Assembly (NCBI RefSeq): GCF_004804275.1
Contig: NZ_STGI01000005.1
Span: forward strand, 248,001 to 312,000
Length of the DNA: 64,000 bases
Reading direction: 5' to 3'
From: Herbaspirillum sp. ST 5-3
GTDB lineage: Bacteria; Pseudomonadota; Gammaproteobacteria; Burkholderiales; Burkholderiaceae_D
Each line of letters opens with the position of its first letter. The stretch's first letter is position 1. Under the pieces are notes generated by a model. It had not been told where the DNA came from and did not search any database. It was given only the letters and a program-made list of their open reading frames with translations. This document shows, one piece after another, positions 38,542-46,903 of the stretch. Made by a program: the position numbers and the translations under genes.

Positions 38542-39663
38542 GTGAGCCTGGAAGGGAAAATCCGCATCAAGCTGGACTGGGACGGCAGGCACGTCACTGC
38601 CGCCGCACTGCAGCCGCGCAAGCTCGTTCCCATCCAGACACTTCTGCACGGCAAGCGTCCCGAGCACGCATTGCAAATCATCTCCATGCTCTTCAGCCTG
38701 TGCGGCAAGGCGCAAACCGCTGCTGCGGCAACGGCATTGCAGGCTGCAGGCGACGCTACGTCGCGCGTTCCGGCGTGGCGCGAACGTGCGGTTGCCGCTG
38801 AAGCCTTGCAGGAATTGCTGTGGCGCTTCCTGATTGATCTGCCGCGCCTGATGGAATTGCCCACCGATACACGTGCGCTGGCACGCTTCAGGCAGGGTCT
38901 GATGGCGTACTGTGATGCCGATAATGACGAGCGTGCATCGCAGGCCGATCTGGCGGAGCTCGAAGCCGATGTCCACCGGACGCTTCTCGGGCAGGTCACC
39001 TTGGGCGATGTTCGAACCATGAGGGAGCTGCTGCAATGCCTGCGAGAGGCCAATACCACCACGGCGTCGATCTTGCTGCAATGCCGGCAACTGGAAACCG
39101 GTCGCCCTGCCAATGACGTCCCCCTGATGCCGCATGCAGAACGAAATTGCGTGCTGGAGGAACTGATGCCGGTCATGACAGAGACGAATTATTCGATCTG
39201 CCCGCACTGGAACGGTCGGGCAATGGAAACCGGCTCACTGGCGCGCATGCAGCATCACCCTCTTCTTGCCTGGCTGCTGCAACAAGAGGGGCGATCCCTG
39301 TTTGCCCGCCTTCTTGCGCGACTGTGCGAGATCCATGCGCTGTTCGCGCATCTGCGCGCGCCGGACGACTCAGGCAGCGCATGGGTACAGGGAGCGACGC
39401 CGGCAGAGGGGATCGGCCTGGCCTGGGTGCAGAATGCGCGCGGTCTCTTGCTGCATCATGCCGTGCTCGACGCGGCAGGAAACATTCACGACTACCGTAT
39501 CGTCGCTCCCACCGAATGGAATTTCCACCCGCAAGGCATCTGCACCCGCACTCTGACCGGCATGGCCGCGCCCAGCGAGAACGCGCTGCGTCACCACGTC
39601 GAATTACTGGTCCAATCGCTGGACCCCTGCGTTTCCCATGAAGTCGAGGTTTACCATGCATGA
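38542..39663 (+). CDS. HupK/HoxV-type accessory protein, degenerate large-subunit paralogue
   Basis: 373-residue protein related to [NiFe] large subunits but without their active site. NWNGRAMETGS-like sequence (PHWNGRAMETGSLAR, ~220-234) mirrors the MEVGPLAR block. The N-terminal RxCGxC is missing, and the C-terminal motif is DPCVSHEVEVYHA, keeping only the first cysteine. HoxV/HupK proteins are thought to be scaffolds for the Fe(CN)2CO group before transfer to the large subunit. The start is GTG at 38542 with a weak ribosome-binding site. It overlaps hypA by eight bases. Confidence 0.8.
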   Translation: MSLEGKIRIKLDWDGRHVTAAALQPRKLVPIQTLLHGKRPEHALQIISMLFSLCGKAQTAAAATALQAAGDATSRVPAWRERAVAAEALQELLWRFLIDLPRLMELPTDTRALARFRQGLMAYCDADNDERASQADLAELEADVHRTLLGQVTLGDVRTMRELLQCLREANTTTASILLQCRQLETGRPANDVPLMPHAERNCVLEELMPVMTETNYSICPHWNGRAMETGSLARMQHHPLLAWLLQQEGRSLFARLLARLCEIHALFAHLRAPDDSGSAWVQGATPAEGIGLAWVQNARGLLLHHAVLDAAGNIHDYRIVAPTEWNFHPQGICTRTLTGMAAPSENALRHHVELLVQSLDPCVSHEVEVYHA

Positions 39664-39997
39664 AATGTCGCTCGCGGAAGGCGTGCTTCAGGTCATCGAA
39701 GACAGCGCCCGCGCCAATGGCTTCACCCACGTGAAGACAGTGTGGCTGGAAATCGGCGCACTGGCCGGAGTGGAGGTGGAAGCGATGCGCTTTTGCTTCG
39801 ATGCGGTGGTCAAGGACACGCTGGCCGACGGCACGCGCCTGGAGATCATCGAAACCGAAGGACAGGGATGGTGCATGACCTGCAACAAGACCGTTCCGAT
39901 CAGCCAGCGCTACGACCCCTGCCCCGATTGCGGCGGCTACCAGGTGCAGGCGACCGGCGGCATGGAATTGAAGGTCAGGGAACTGGAAGTCGAATAG
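39656..39997 (+). CDS. hypA: Nickel metallochaperone HypA
   Basis: 113-residue partner of HypB. The nickel-binding MHEMSLAEGV N-terminus (H2) and the structural zinc site C73, C76, C89, C92 (CMTC, CPDC) are intact. It is the last gene of the hyb operon, separated from the other hyp genes, which are on the opposite strand. Its 3' end overlaps the convergent nickel permease gene by 23 bases. Confidence 0.96.
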   Translation: MHEMSLAEGVLQVIEDSARANGFTHVKTVWLEIGALAGVEVEAMRFCFDAVVKDTLADGTRLEIIETEGQGWCMTCNKTVPISQRYDPCPDCGGYQVQATGGMELKVRELEVE

Positions 39998-40799
39998 GAG
40001 ATTGCTCCGCCGTCTGGCTGATGCGCCGTGCAAGCGCATAACCGGCAAGGATGAGAGTCAGCACCAATGCGCCGAAGAGCAGTTCCTTGCCGTCGGCCCA
40101 GGCATCAAACACGTCGGAAGCCAGTTTCGACACGCCGAGCCCGGCCACCAGCAGCGCGCTGGCGGCGACCAGCAGCGAGAACAGGCGGCTGGCGTTCTGC
40201 ACGAAGCGTTCGCTGCGCCGGATCAGGCTCGCGACCACCAATCCGTTGAGCGTGTCGGTCAGAATCATGCCTCCGACGAAGCACAGCGCGAGAATCAGCG
40301 TCGCGCTCATTCCGTCATGGCGGCTTCCCGCGAGGCCGAACCATGCTGCCAGCGACATCGCATCAAAGGACACGGCAAACAAGGCGCCGACCAGGATGCT
40401 GCCGAAAAAGCCCTCGGGCAAGGGCAAGCGCGCAATCAGGCGCGCCAGCGGCGACGCAACCGGCGTGCTGCGTTCCGCGCGCATGACATTGCACAGGTTG
40501 ACGATGCCGATCGAGCCGAGAAAGACGATGGAGATCCACGCACCGAGCGGTTCGAGCCACTGCGGCATATGGCCGACGCCCGCCCGCACGAAAATCCATG
40601 CCGCGCCCAGCACCGTCATTCCGTGCCCGAGCGAGAACAGCAATCCCGCGCTGCGTGCCAGGCGCTTGTGTCCGCGCCGCGACTGCAGCCGCGCCAGGCC
40701 GTCGATGCTGGCGAGATGATCCGCATCGAAGCCGTGTTTCAGCCCGAATAGCAAGGCGAAGGCCATCAGGCTGCTGAACGCGAGTGAAGCTTCGGGCAT
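39975..40799 (-). CDS. NiCoT/UreH-like nickel permease
   Basis: 274-residue membrane protein with six to eight hydrophobic segments and the nickel-permease signature GLKHGFDADHLASIDG (HX4DH) in the first helix, plus LFSLGHGMTVLGAAW and SFDAMSLAAWFGLAGS further on. It imports Ni2+ for hydrogenase and is a functional equivalent of HoxN, though shorter than the ~350-residue R. eutropha protein. It converges on hypA and is preceded by a possible sigma54 promoter. Confidence 0.85.
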   Translation of the reverse strand: MPEASLAFSSLMAFALLFGLKHGFDADHLASIDGLARLQSRRGHKRLARSAGLLFSLGHGMTVLGAAWIFVRAGVGHMPQWLEPLGAWISIVFLGSIGIVNLCNVMRAERSTPVASPLARLIARLPLPEGFFGSILVGALFAVSFDAMSLAAWFGLAGSRHDGMSATLILALCFVGGMILTDTLNGLVVASLIRRSERFVQNASRLFSLLVAASALLVAGLGVSKLASDVFDAWADGKELLFGALVLTLILAGYALARRISQTAEQSPIRLPVP

Positions 40800-40838
40800 G
40801 CGTGTCTCCGTGTATGCATGAGATTTTTTTGGTTCTCA

Positions 40839-40854
40839 TACAAGAAACGTGCCA
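40839..40854 (-). promoter_or_regulatory. Possible sigma54 promoter of the nickel permease
   Basis: Minus strand TGGCACG-TTTC-TTGTA. The -24 element is perfect and spacing is correct, but the -12 GC is GT, which usually weakens the promoter. Transcription would start near 40828. If real, nickel uptake is coexpressed with hydrogenase. Confidence 0.45.
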
Positions 40855-40972
40855 CTGAACTTCATCTCGACCCAGCTTGCAGCGTACGGCGGTGATGCAC
40901 GTAATTCGCGGCAAATAGGGGCATGAACGAGTTACATGCTCCGGGCCGGGCCGGGTGAGACGGACAGCGGGC

Positions 40973-40996
40973 TTGCATCTGGCATCCAGGCTGCAA
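40973..40996. other. Hairpin downstream of nasA
   Basis: Stem TTGCA-n-CTGG / CCAG-nn-TGCAA around a CAT loop, within the gap after the nasA stop. There is no T-run on either strand, so it may be a processing hairpin or part of a rho-dependent end rather than an intrinsic terminator. Confidence 0.3.
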
Positions 40997-41030
40997 ACCT
41001 CGCTTCCAGCGGCCCTGTTTCACACTCCTG

Positions 41031-43814
41031 TCAGGCAACGGCCCTGGCGGAAGGCGTCCGCTCCAGAATGATCTTCTTCAGCTCGGGCACGCAGGATCCG
41101 CAATTCATTCCGCACTTCAGCTTCTGCTGCACGCTGGCCAGCACCGCGTTCGGCGTGCCGGCATTGATCCAGTCCTGCTTTGCCAGCGCATCCCCGATCT
41201 GGCTTTCGGCAACGTTGAAGCAATTGCAAACGATCTTGCCGCGCGCCTTGAAGCCCTGCGGCGCCTTGGTGGACGGCATCAGCAGCAGACGTCCAAGTGC
41301 GGCGACCGGCTGCTCGCTCTCCAGGTATTCCTTCAGCCAGCGCTCGGCCGAGATATCGCCGGACAGGGACACCGCCGCCAGCTTGCCGTCGCGCACGAGG
41401 ATATGCCGCGCATTGCCGCGCTTGGCATCGTCGTAGCGCAGCACATCGGCGCCCGCGATGCCGAAGCGCGTCTCGATGTCCCTGACCAGTTCCGTCGCGG
41501 CCGGATAATCATCGGCGGCGCGAAACAGCACGCCTACCTTGTCGCGCCCGAACAAGGTGCAGGAGGCATAGGCAAACTGCCGCATCGACGGCCGCAGCGC
41601 GGATTGCAGCGTTGCGACCTGCGAGGGCGCTATCCATCCGAATACCAGGAAGCGCCACGGCAGTTCGGCTTTCAGGATCTTCACCGCCGCATGCTTGAGT
41701 TCCGGCTGCCTGGAACTCGGGCAAAGCGCCGGCAAGGTCAAGGCGTTCACGCCGTAGGTGCCGTCGCCGTCGCGGCCGCGTCCGGACACGAATTCCTCGC
41801 CCCAGTGCATGCCGATGAACGCCTGCCCCGGCCGCATGTCGTCGCTGGCCGCCGCGGGCAGAATCTGCGAGCCGCGCTTGCTGGTGACATGCACCAGGTC
41901 GCCGCTGGCGATCATGCGCCTGTCCATGTCTGCCTGCGCCATCAGCACCGCCGGTTCGGGCGCGTGCGCAAAAAGCTGCGCCACCGTGCCGGTGCGGCTC
42001 ATGCCGTGCCACTGGTCGCGCAGGCGGCCGGTGTTCAGGCGAAACGGGAAACGCGCATCGACCGCCTCGGCCACCGGCCGGTACACGGTGTCGGCGAACT
42101 TCGCGCGGCCGTTGGCCGTCGGATAGATGCCGTCTTCATAGAGACGTTTCCTGCCTGTCGATGCGCCTTCGGGAAAGGGCCATTGCTGCGGCCCCTGCTC
42201 TTCCAGAATCTGGTAGGACAGGCCGGTGATGTCGAGATCGCGCCCGCGCGTCGATTCGCGATGTTCGTTCCAGATCTCCTCCACGGTCGCGTAGGGAAAG
42301 ATGGTCTTGTCCTTGCCCATCAGTTTTTCGAGCCGGCGCGCGAAGTCGACGACGATCTCCCAGTCGTGACGCGTTTGCGCCGGCTTGGGCAACACCGGCT
42401 TGAATCGCGTGATGCGGCGCTCGGAGTTGGTGACCGTGCCTTCCTTTTCGCTCCAGGTGGTCGCCGGCAGCAACACGTCGGCGTAATCCACCGTGGCGGT
42501 CGTCTTGTAGGCCTCCTGCACGATCACCAGGTCGGCGTGCTTCAGTGCTTCGCGCACCAGCTTCTGCTCGGGCAGCGATTGGGCCGGGTTGGTGCAGGCG
42601 ATCCAGACAATCCTGATCTCGCCGGAACGCAGCGCTTCAAACATTTCTACGGCAGTTTTCCCCGGCTTGGCGGGCACCTCGTCCACGCCCCACAATGTGG
42701 CCACTTGCGCGCGATGTTCGGGATTGCCCATGTCGCGATGCGCGGACAGCAGGTTGGCCATGCCGCCGACTTCGCGACCGCCCATCGCATTCGGCTGCCC
42801 CGTCAGCGAAAACGGGCCGGCACCGGGCTTGCCGATCTGGTGCGTCGCCAGATGCAGGTTGATCAGGGCCGCGTTCTTCGCGGTGCCGTGCGAGGACTGA
42901 TTCAGCCCCTGGCAGTACAGCGAGAGCGCAGCCTTCGATGCACCGAACCAGCGCGCCGCCGTAGTCAGGTCTTCCTCGCTGATGCCGCAGGTGTCGGCCA
43001 CGAATTTCGGCGTGTAGTCGCGTACCGTGCGTTTCAGTTCGACGAAACCGTCGGTATGCGCTTCGATGTACGCGTTGTCGATCAGGTCTTCCCACAGGCA
43101 GATATGCAGCATGCCGTTGAACAGCGCGACGTCGGTGCCGGGCAGAATCGGAAGGAACAGATCGACGTCGCGCGCGGTGTCGGTGCGGCGCGGATCGGCG
43201 ACGATCATCTTCAGGCGCGGATTCTTCTTGCGCGCGTCTTCGATGCGGCGATAGAGAATGGGATGCGCGTAAGCGGTATTGGAGCCGACGATGAAGATCA
43301 CATCCGCATGATCGATATCCTCGTAGCACGCCGGCGGCGCATCGGCGCCGAGCGTCTGCTTGTAACCGGCGACCGCGCTCGACATGCACAGGCGCGAATT
43401 GGTGTCGATATTGTTGGTGCCGATCAGCCCCTTCGACAGCTTGTTGAAGACGTAATAGTCTTCGGTCAGCAACTGGCCGGAGATATAGAAGCCGACGCTG
43501 TCGGGCCCGTGGTCGCGAATCGTGGCGGCGAATTTCTTCGCGATGAAATCCAGCGTGGCATCCCATGAGGCGCGTTCACGCGGCGCTTCCCGCGTGACGC
43601 GCATCTCCGGATGCAGCGCCCGCGTCTGCATCTGCACGAGCGGGTCAGCACTCAGGTGCAGCGTGCCGCCCTTGGTGCACAGCCGCCCGAAGTTGGCCGG
43701 ATGGTCGGGGTCGCCCCGCACGCCGACCACCTTCTCGCCGTCGCTCTGGACGATGACGCCGCAGCCGACGCCGCAATAGCAGCAAGTCGCTTTTGATTCG
43801 CGTATTGCAGTCAT
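41031..43814 (-). CDS. nasA: Assimilatory nitrate reductase catalytic subunit NasA
   Basis: 927-residue cytoplasmic molybdenum enzyme reducing nitrate to nitrite. The N-terminal [4Fe-4S] motif CCYCGVGCGV (11-20) is completed by LCTKGG. Molybdopterin-guanine dinucleotide domains follow, including TNNIDTNSRLCMSSAV and GQPNAMGGREVGG. A C-terminal BFD-like [2Fe-2S] domain (CNCFNV and CGMNCGSCVPELKK, last ~70 residues) is characteristic of the NasA class that receives electrons from a reductase partner. The start at 43814 overlaps the nirD stop (ATGA). Confidence 0.94.
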   Translation of the reverse strand: MTAIRESKATCCYCGVGCGVIVQSDGEKVVGVRGDPDHPANFGRLCTKGGTLHLSADPLVQMQTRALHPEMRVTREAPRERASWDATLDFIAKKFAATIRDHGPDSVGFYISGQLLTEDYYVFNKLSKGLIGTNNIDTNSRLCMSSAVAGYKQTLGADAPPACYEDIDHADVIFIVGSNTAYAHPILYRRIEDARKKNPRLKMIVADPRRTDTARDVDLFLPILPGTDVALFNGMLHICLWEDLIDNAYIEAHTDGFVELKRTVRDYTPKFVADTCGISEEDLTTAARWFGASKAALSLYCQGLNQSSHGTAKNAALINLHLATHQIGKPGAGPFSLTGQPNAMGGREVGGMANLLSAHRDMGNPEHRAQVATLWGVDEVPAKPGKTAVEMFEALRSGEIRIVWIACTNPAQSLPEQKLVREALKHADLVIVQEAYKTTATVDYADVLLPATTWSEKEGTVTNSERRITRFKPVLPKPAQTRHDWEIVVDFARRLEKLMGKDKTIFPYATVEEIWNEHRESTRGRDLDITGLSYQILEEQGPQQWPFPEGASTGRKRLYEDGIYPTANGRAKFADTVYRPVAEAVDARFPFRLNTGRLRDQWHGMSRTGTVAQLFAHAPEPAVLMAQADMDRRMIASGDLVHVTSKRGSQILPAAASDDMRPGQAFIGMHWGEEFVSGRGRDGDGTYGVNALTLPALCPSSRQPELKHAAVKILKAELPWRFLVFGWIAPSQVATLQSALRPSMRQFAYASCTLFGRDKVGVLFRAADDYPAATELVRDIETRFGIAGADVLRYDDAKRGNARHILVRDGKLAAVSLSGDISAERWLKEYLESEQPVAALGRLLLMPSTKAPQGFKARGKIVCNCFNVAESQIGDALAKQDWINAGTPNAVLASVQQKLKCGMNCGSCVPELKKIILERTPSARAVA

Positions 43815-44164
43815 GCGGCCTTGGCCTCGATCGCCAGCGTGTTCAATTCGTCGAGGTCGAGAAAGACCTTGCCGTCCTCGACCTTGACGCTGAATTTCTG
43901 CGTGCAACCCTCGTCCGGCGCAGTGGCGCAACCCGAATCCAGCTGGATGTTCCAGTTGTGCAGCGGGCAGGCGACGCGCTCGCCGAAGACAATGCCTTGC
44001 GACAGCGGGCCGCCCTTGTGCGGACAGCGGTCGAGCAGCGCGAAGATCTTGTCTTCACTGTTGCGGAAGATCGCGACGTCCGGTTTCGCGCTGCGTGTGA
44101 CGACTCGCGCGCCGAGCATCGGCACATCATTGACATTGCAGACGGCTTTCCATTGTTTCGACAT
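43811..44164 (-). CDS. nirD: Nitrite reductase small subunit NirD
   Basis: 117-residue Rieske-type subunit of NADH-dependent assimilatory nitrite reductase. C47/H49 (RCPHKGG) and C66/H69 (ACPLHNW) retain the full Rieske ligand set, which many NirD proteins lose. It lies 39 bases downstream of nirB and overlaps nasA by four bases, so nirB-nirD-nasA is one transcription unit. Confidence 0.94.
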   Translation of the reverse strand: MSKQWKAVCNVNDVPMLGARVVTRSAKPDVAIFRNSEDKIFALLDRCPHKGGPLSQGIVFGERVACPLHNWNIQLDSGCATAPDEGCTQKFSVKVEDGKVFLDLDELNTLAIEAKAA

Positions 44165-44203
44165 GGTGTTCCCTTGATGAAGTTGATCTGTGTGGACGGA
44201 TGC

Positions 44204-46642
44204 TTACATGTTGATCGGCTCGAACTGCCTCTTATCGACCTGTGCCTTGTCCTTCTCGTGCCACGGATCAGGCTCGCCGTCGAGCGAGAACAGCAGGCGC
44301 TCATACAAGGCCTTGCGATTTTCCGCATCCTCCAGAATCTTCTTCTTCACATAATCGAGTCCCACCCGCGCGATGTAATGCACGGTGCGTTCGAGATACC
44401 AGCCCTCTTCGCGATACAGTTGCAGGAATGCGCCGGAGTACTCCAGGACTTCCTCGTGGGTTTTCAGCTTGACGAAGAACTGCGCCACCTCGGTCTTGAT
44501 GCCGCCGTTGCCGCCGACATAGATTTCCCAGCCCGAGTCGACACCGATCACGCCGACATCCTTGATGCCTGATTCGGCGCAGTTGCGCGGGCAGCCGGAA
44601 ACCGCGATCTTGACCTTGTGCGGCGCGTACATGCGCCACAGCGCGCGCTCCAGTTCCTGGCCCATGCGTGTCGAATCCTGCGTGCCGAAACGGCACCATT
44701 CGGAGCCGACGCAAGTCTTCACCGTGCGCAGCGCCTTCGCATAGGCATGGCCGGACGGCATGCCGAGGTCTTGCCACACCGCCGGCAAATCTTCCTTCTT
44801 CACGCCCAGCAAATCGATGCGCTGGCCGCCGGTCACCTTCACCGTCGGAATGTGGTACTTGTCGACCACATCGGCAATGCGGCGCAGCTCGGATGCATTG
44901 GTCTCGCCGCCCCACATGCGCGGGATCACCGAGTAGGTGCCGTCCTTCTGGATGTTGGCATGCGCGCGTTCGTTGATGAAGCGTGATTGCGGATCGTCCT
45001 TCGCTTCATGCGGCCAGGTGGAGATCAGGTAGTAGTTGAGCGCCGGGCGGCAAGTCGCACAGCCGTTCGGCGTGCGCCATTCCATGAACTGCATGGTATC
45101 GGCGATGGTCAGCAGCTTGTTGACCTTGATCGCATCGCGCACTTCCTGATGCGTGCGATCGGTGCAGGAGCACAAGGGCTTGGCCTTGTTGGCGGAAGAG
45201 TAATCGCCGCCGGCGGTTGCCATGATGATCTGCTCGACCAGACCGGTGCAGGAGCCGCAGGACGCGGATGCCTTGGTGTGCTTGCGCACGTCTTCCAGCG
45301 TGAACAAGCCCTTTTCCTTGATCGACTTGACGATGGTTCCCTTGCACACGCCGTTGCAGCCGCAGACTTCCGCATCGTCGGGCATGGACGCCGCCTTGGT
45401 AAAGCCTGCATGGCCGGTATCGCCCGGACGTCCGGTGTTGGATTCGCCAAACATCAGGGTATCGCGGATGTCGCTGATGTCCTTGCCTTCGCGCAGCAAC
45501 TTGAAATACCAGCTGCCGTCGACCGTGTCGCCGTACAGGCAGGCGCCGACCAGCTTGTCTTCCTTGATCACCAGCTTCTTGTACACGCCGCCGATCGGGT
45601 CGGCCAGCACGATTTCTTCCGTGCCTTCGCCGCCCATGAATTCGCCGGCGGAGAACAGGTCGATGCCGGTCACCTTCAGCTTGGTCGAGGTGACCGAACC
45701 CTGATAGCGGCCGATGCCGAAGTTCGCCAGATGGTTGGCGCACACCTTTGCCATTTCAAACAGCGGCGCGACGAGGCCATAGGCGGTGCCGCGATGGTTG
45801 ACGCATTCTCCGACCGCATAGATGCGCGGATCGTAGGTTTGCATGGTGTCGTTGACGACGATGCCGCGATTGCAATACAGGCCGGCGGATTCCGCCAGCG
45901 CGGTATTGGGGCGAATGCCGACCGCCATCACGACCAGCTCCGCCGGGACTTCGAGGCCGTCGGTGAAACGGATCGCCTTCACCTGCCCGTTTTCATCGCC
46001 GACGATTTCCCTGGTGTTCTTGTCGAGCAGGAATTTCAGGCCGCGGTCTTCCAGTGACTTCTGCAGCATCTTGCCCGCAGTCGGATCGAGCTGCCGCTCC
46101 ATCAGCCAGGTGGGAAGATGCACAACGCTCACGTCCATGCCGCGCTGCTTCAGGCCATTGGCCGCTTCCAGGCCGAGCAGGCCGCCGCCGATCACGATCG
46201 CGTGCTTGCGCGTCTTCGCGGCTTCGATCATGGCGTTGGTGTCGTGGATGTCGCGATAGGAGATCACTCCTTTCAGATCCTTGCCCGGCACCGGCAGCAT
46301 GAAGGGCGTGGAGCCGGTCGCCAGCAGCAGCCGGTCATATTCCGCGACGGTGCCGTCTTCCGCGATCACCTGGCGCTTGACGCGATCGATGCGGGCGATC
46401 TTCTTTCCCAGGTGAAGCGTGATGCGGTTTTGCGCATACCAGTCGACATCGTTGAGCATGATGTCATTGATGGTCTGCTCGCCAGCCAGCACCGGGGACA
46501 GCAGGATGCGGTTGTAGTTCGCGTACGGCTCGGCGCCGAACACCGTGATGTCGTAGATGTCGGGGGCGATCTTGAGCAACTCTTCGAGCGTGCGCACACC
46601 CGCCATGCCATTGCCGACCATGACCAACTTCAGCTTCTTCAT
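44204..46642 (-). CDS. nirB: Nitrite reductase large subunit NirB
   Basis: 812-residue enzyme reducing nitrite to ammonium. Domains in order are an NAD(P)H/FAD reductase (MVGNGMAGVRTLEEL; VIGGGLLGLEAANGL), two BFD-type [2Fe-2S] segments around residues 420-540, a ferredoxin-like half domain, and the sirohaem/[4Fe-4S] site CVGSEWC plus SGCPRNCAES. The ATG at 46642 follows GGAG; the open frame runs further upstream through the sigma54 promoter, which excludes earlier starts. Sirohaem may come via the CobA at 18672. Confidence 0.95.
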   Translation of the reverse strand: MKKLKLVMVGNGMAGVRTLEELLKIAPDIYDITVFGAEPYANYNRILLSPVLAGEQTINDIMLNDVDWYAQNRITLHLGKKIARIDRVKRQVIAEDGTVAEYDRLLLATGSTPFMLPVPGKDLKGVISYRDIHDTNAMIEAAKTRKHAIVIGGGLLGLEAANGLKQRGMDVSVVHLPTWLMERQLDPTAGKMLQKSLEDRGLKFLLDKNTREIVGDENGQVKAIRFTDGLEVPAELVVMAVGIRPNTALAESAGLYCNRGIVVNDTMQTYDPRIYAVGECVNHRGTAYGLVAPLFEMAKVCANHLANFGIGRYQGSVTSTKLKVTGIDLFSAGEFMGGEGTEEIVLADPIGGVYKKLVIKEDKLVGACLYGDTVDGSWYFKLLREGKDISDIRDTLMFGESNTGRPGDTGHAGFTKAASMPDDAEVCGCNGVCKGTIVKSIKEKGLFTLEDVRKHTKASASCGSCTGLVEQIIMATAGGDYSSANKAKPLCSCTDRTHQEVRDAIKVNKLLTIADTMQFMEWRTPNGCATCRPALNYYLISTWPHEAKDDPQSRFINERAHANIQKDGTYSVIPRMWGGETNASELRRIADVVDKYHIPTVKVTGGQRIDLLGVKKEDLPAVWQDLGMPSGHAYAKALRTVKTCVGSEWCRFGTQDSTRMGQELERALWRMYAPHKVKIAVSGCPRNCAESGIKDVGVIGVDSGWEIYVGGNGGIKTEVAQFFVKLKTHEEVLEYSGAFLQLYREEGWYLERTVHYIARVGLDYVKKKILEDAENRKALYERLLFSLDGEPDPWHEKDKAQVDKRQFEPINM

Positions 46643-46704
46643 TAAAGCTCCTTCTTTAATCGGCTTCGTCATCAAAGCCATGAAAACAGTCCTGTCGCCA
46701 TATA

Positions 46705-46720
46705 AGCAAGAGAGGTGCCA
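46705..46720 (-). promoter_or_regulatory. Sigma54 promoter of nirB-nirD-nasA
   Basis: Minus strand TGGCACC-TCTC-TTGCT, matching consensus at all key positions. The expected start is near 46694, leaving a ~50-nt leader. The NtrC-type box at 46761-46777 is centred about 75 bases upstream. Confidence 0.8.
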
Positions 46721-46760
46721 AACCCTGAAGCGCCAAAACGCACCGAGATGAAGACGAAAT

Positions 46761-46777
46761 TGCACCGCCGCAGTGCA
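46761..46777. promoter_or_regulatory. NtrC-type binding site shared by nirB and narK
   Basis: TGCACCGCCGCAGTGCA fits the GCACY-N5-RGTGC NtrC consensus with full dyad arms. It sits between two divergent sigma54 promoters, about -75 from the nirB start and -105 from the narK start, both normal distances for an enhancer site. Confidence 0.65.
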
Positions 46778-46847
46778 GCAGGCCTGTTCGCGTGGTGCAT
46801 TGCACATGGAAGAGCAGAAGCAGCTTAATGAATGCTAAAGAATTCGA

Positions 46848-46863
46848 TGGCACAACGCTTGCA
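46848..46863 (+). promoter_or_regulatory. Sigma54 promoter of narK
   Basis: TGGCACA-ACGC-TTGCA is a full match to the -24/-12 consensus. Transcription would start near 46874. The element overlaps an in-frame ATG at 46847, so translation must start downstream. Confidence 0.75.
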
Positions 46864-46903
46864 TCAGAACGTGCAATTCCAACCCAAGGCACAAAGGAAC
46901 ATT

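Noticed and set aside
40840-40870. GCCACTG sequence suggesting a cobalamin riboswitch before the nickel permease
   Set aside because: No other B12-box elements are nearby, it is on the wrong strand for the permease, and the same bases are better explained by the -24 element TGGCACG.
46662-46679. Possible ANTAR hexaloop hairpin in the nirB leader (GGCTTT-GATGAC-GAAGCC)
   Set aside because: Loop position 1 is G rather than A, there is no second hairpin and no terminator follows, so NasT control of nirB is not supported.
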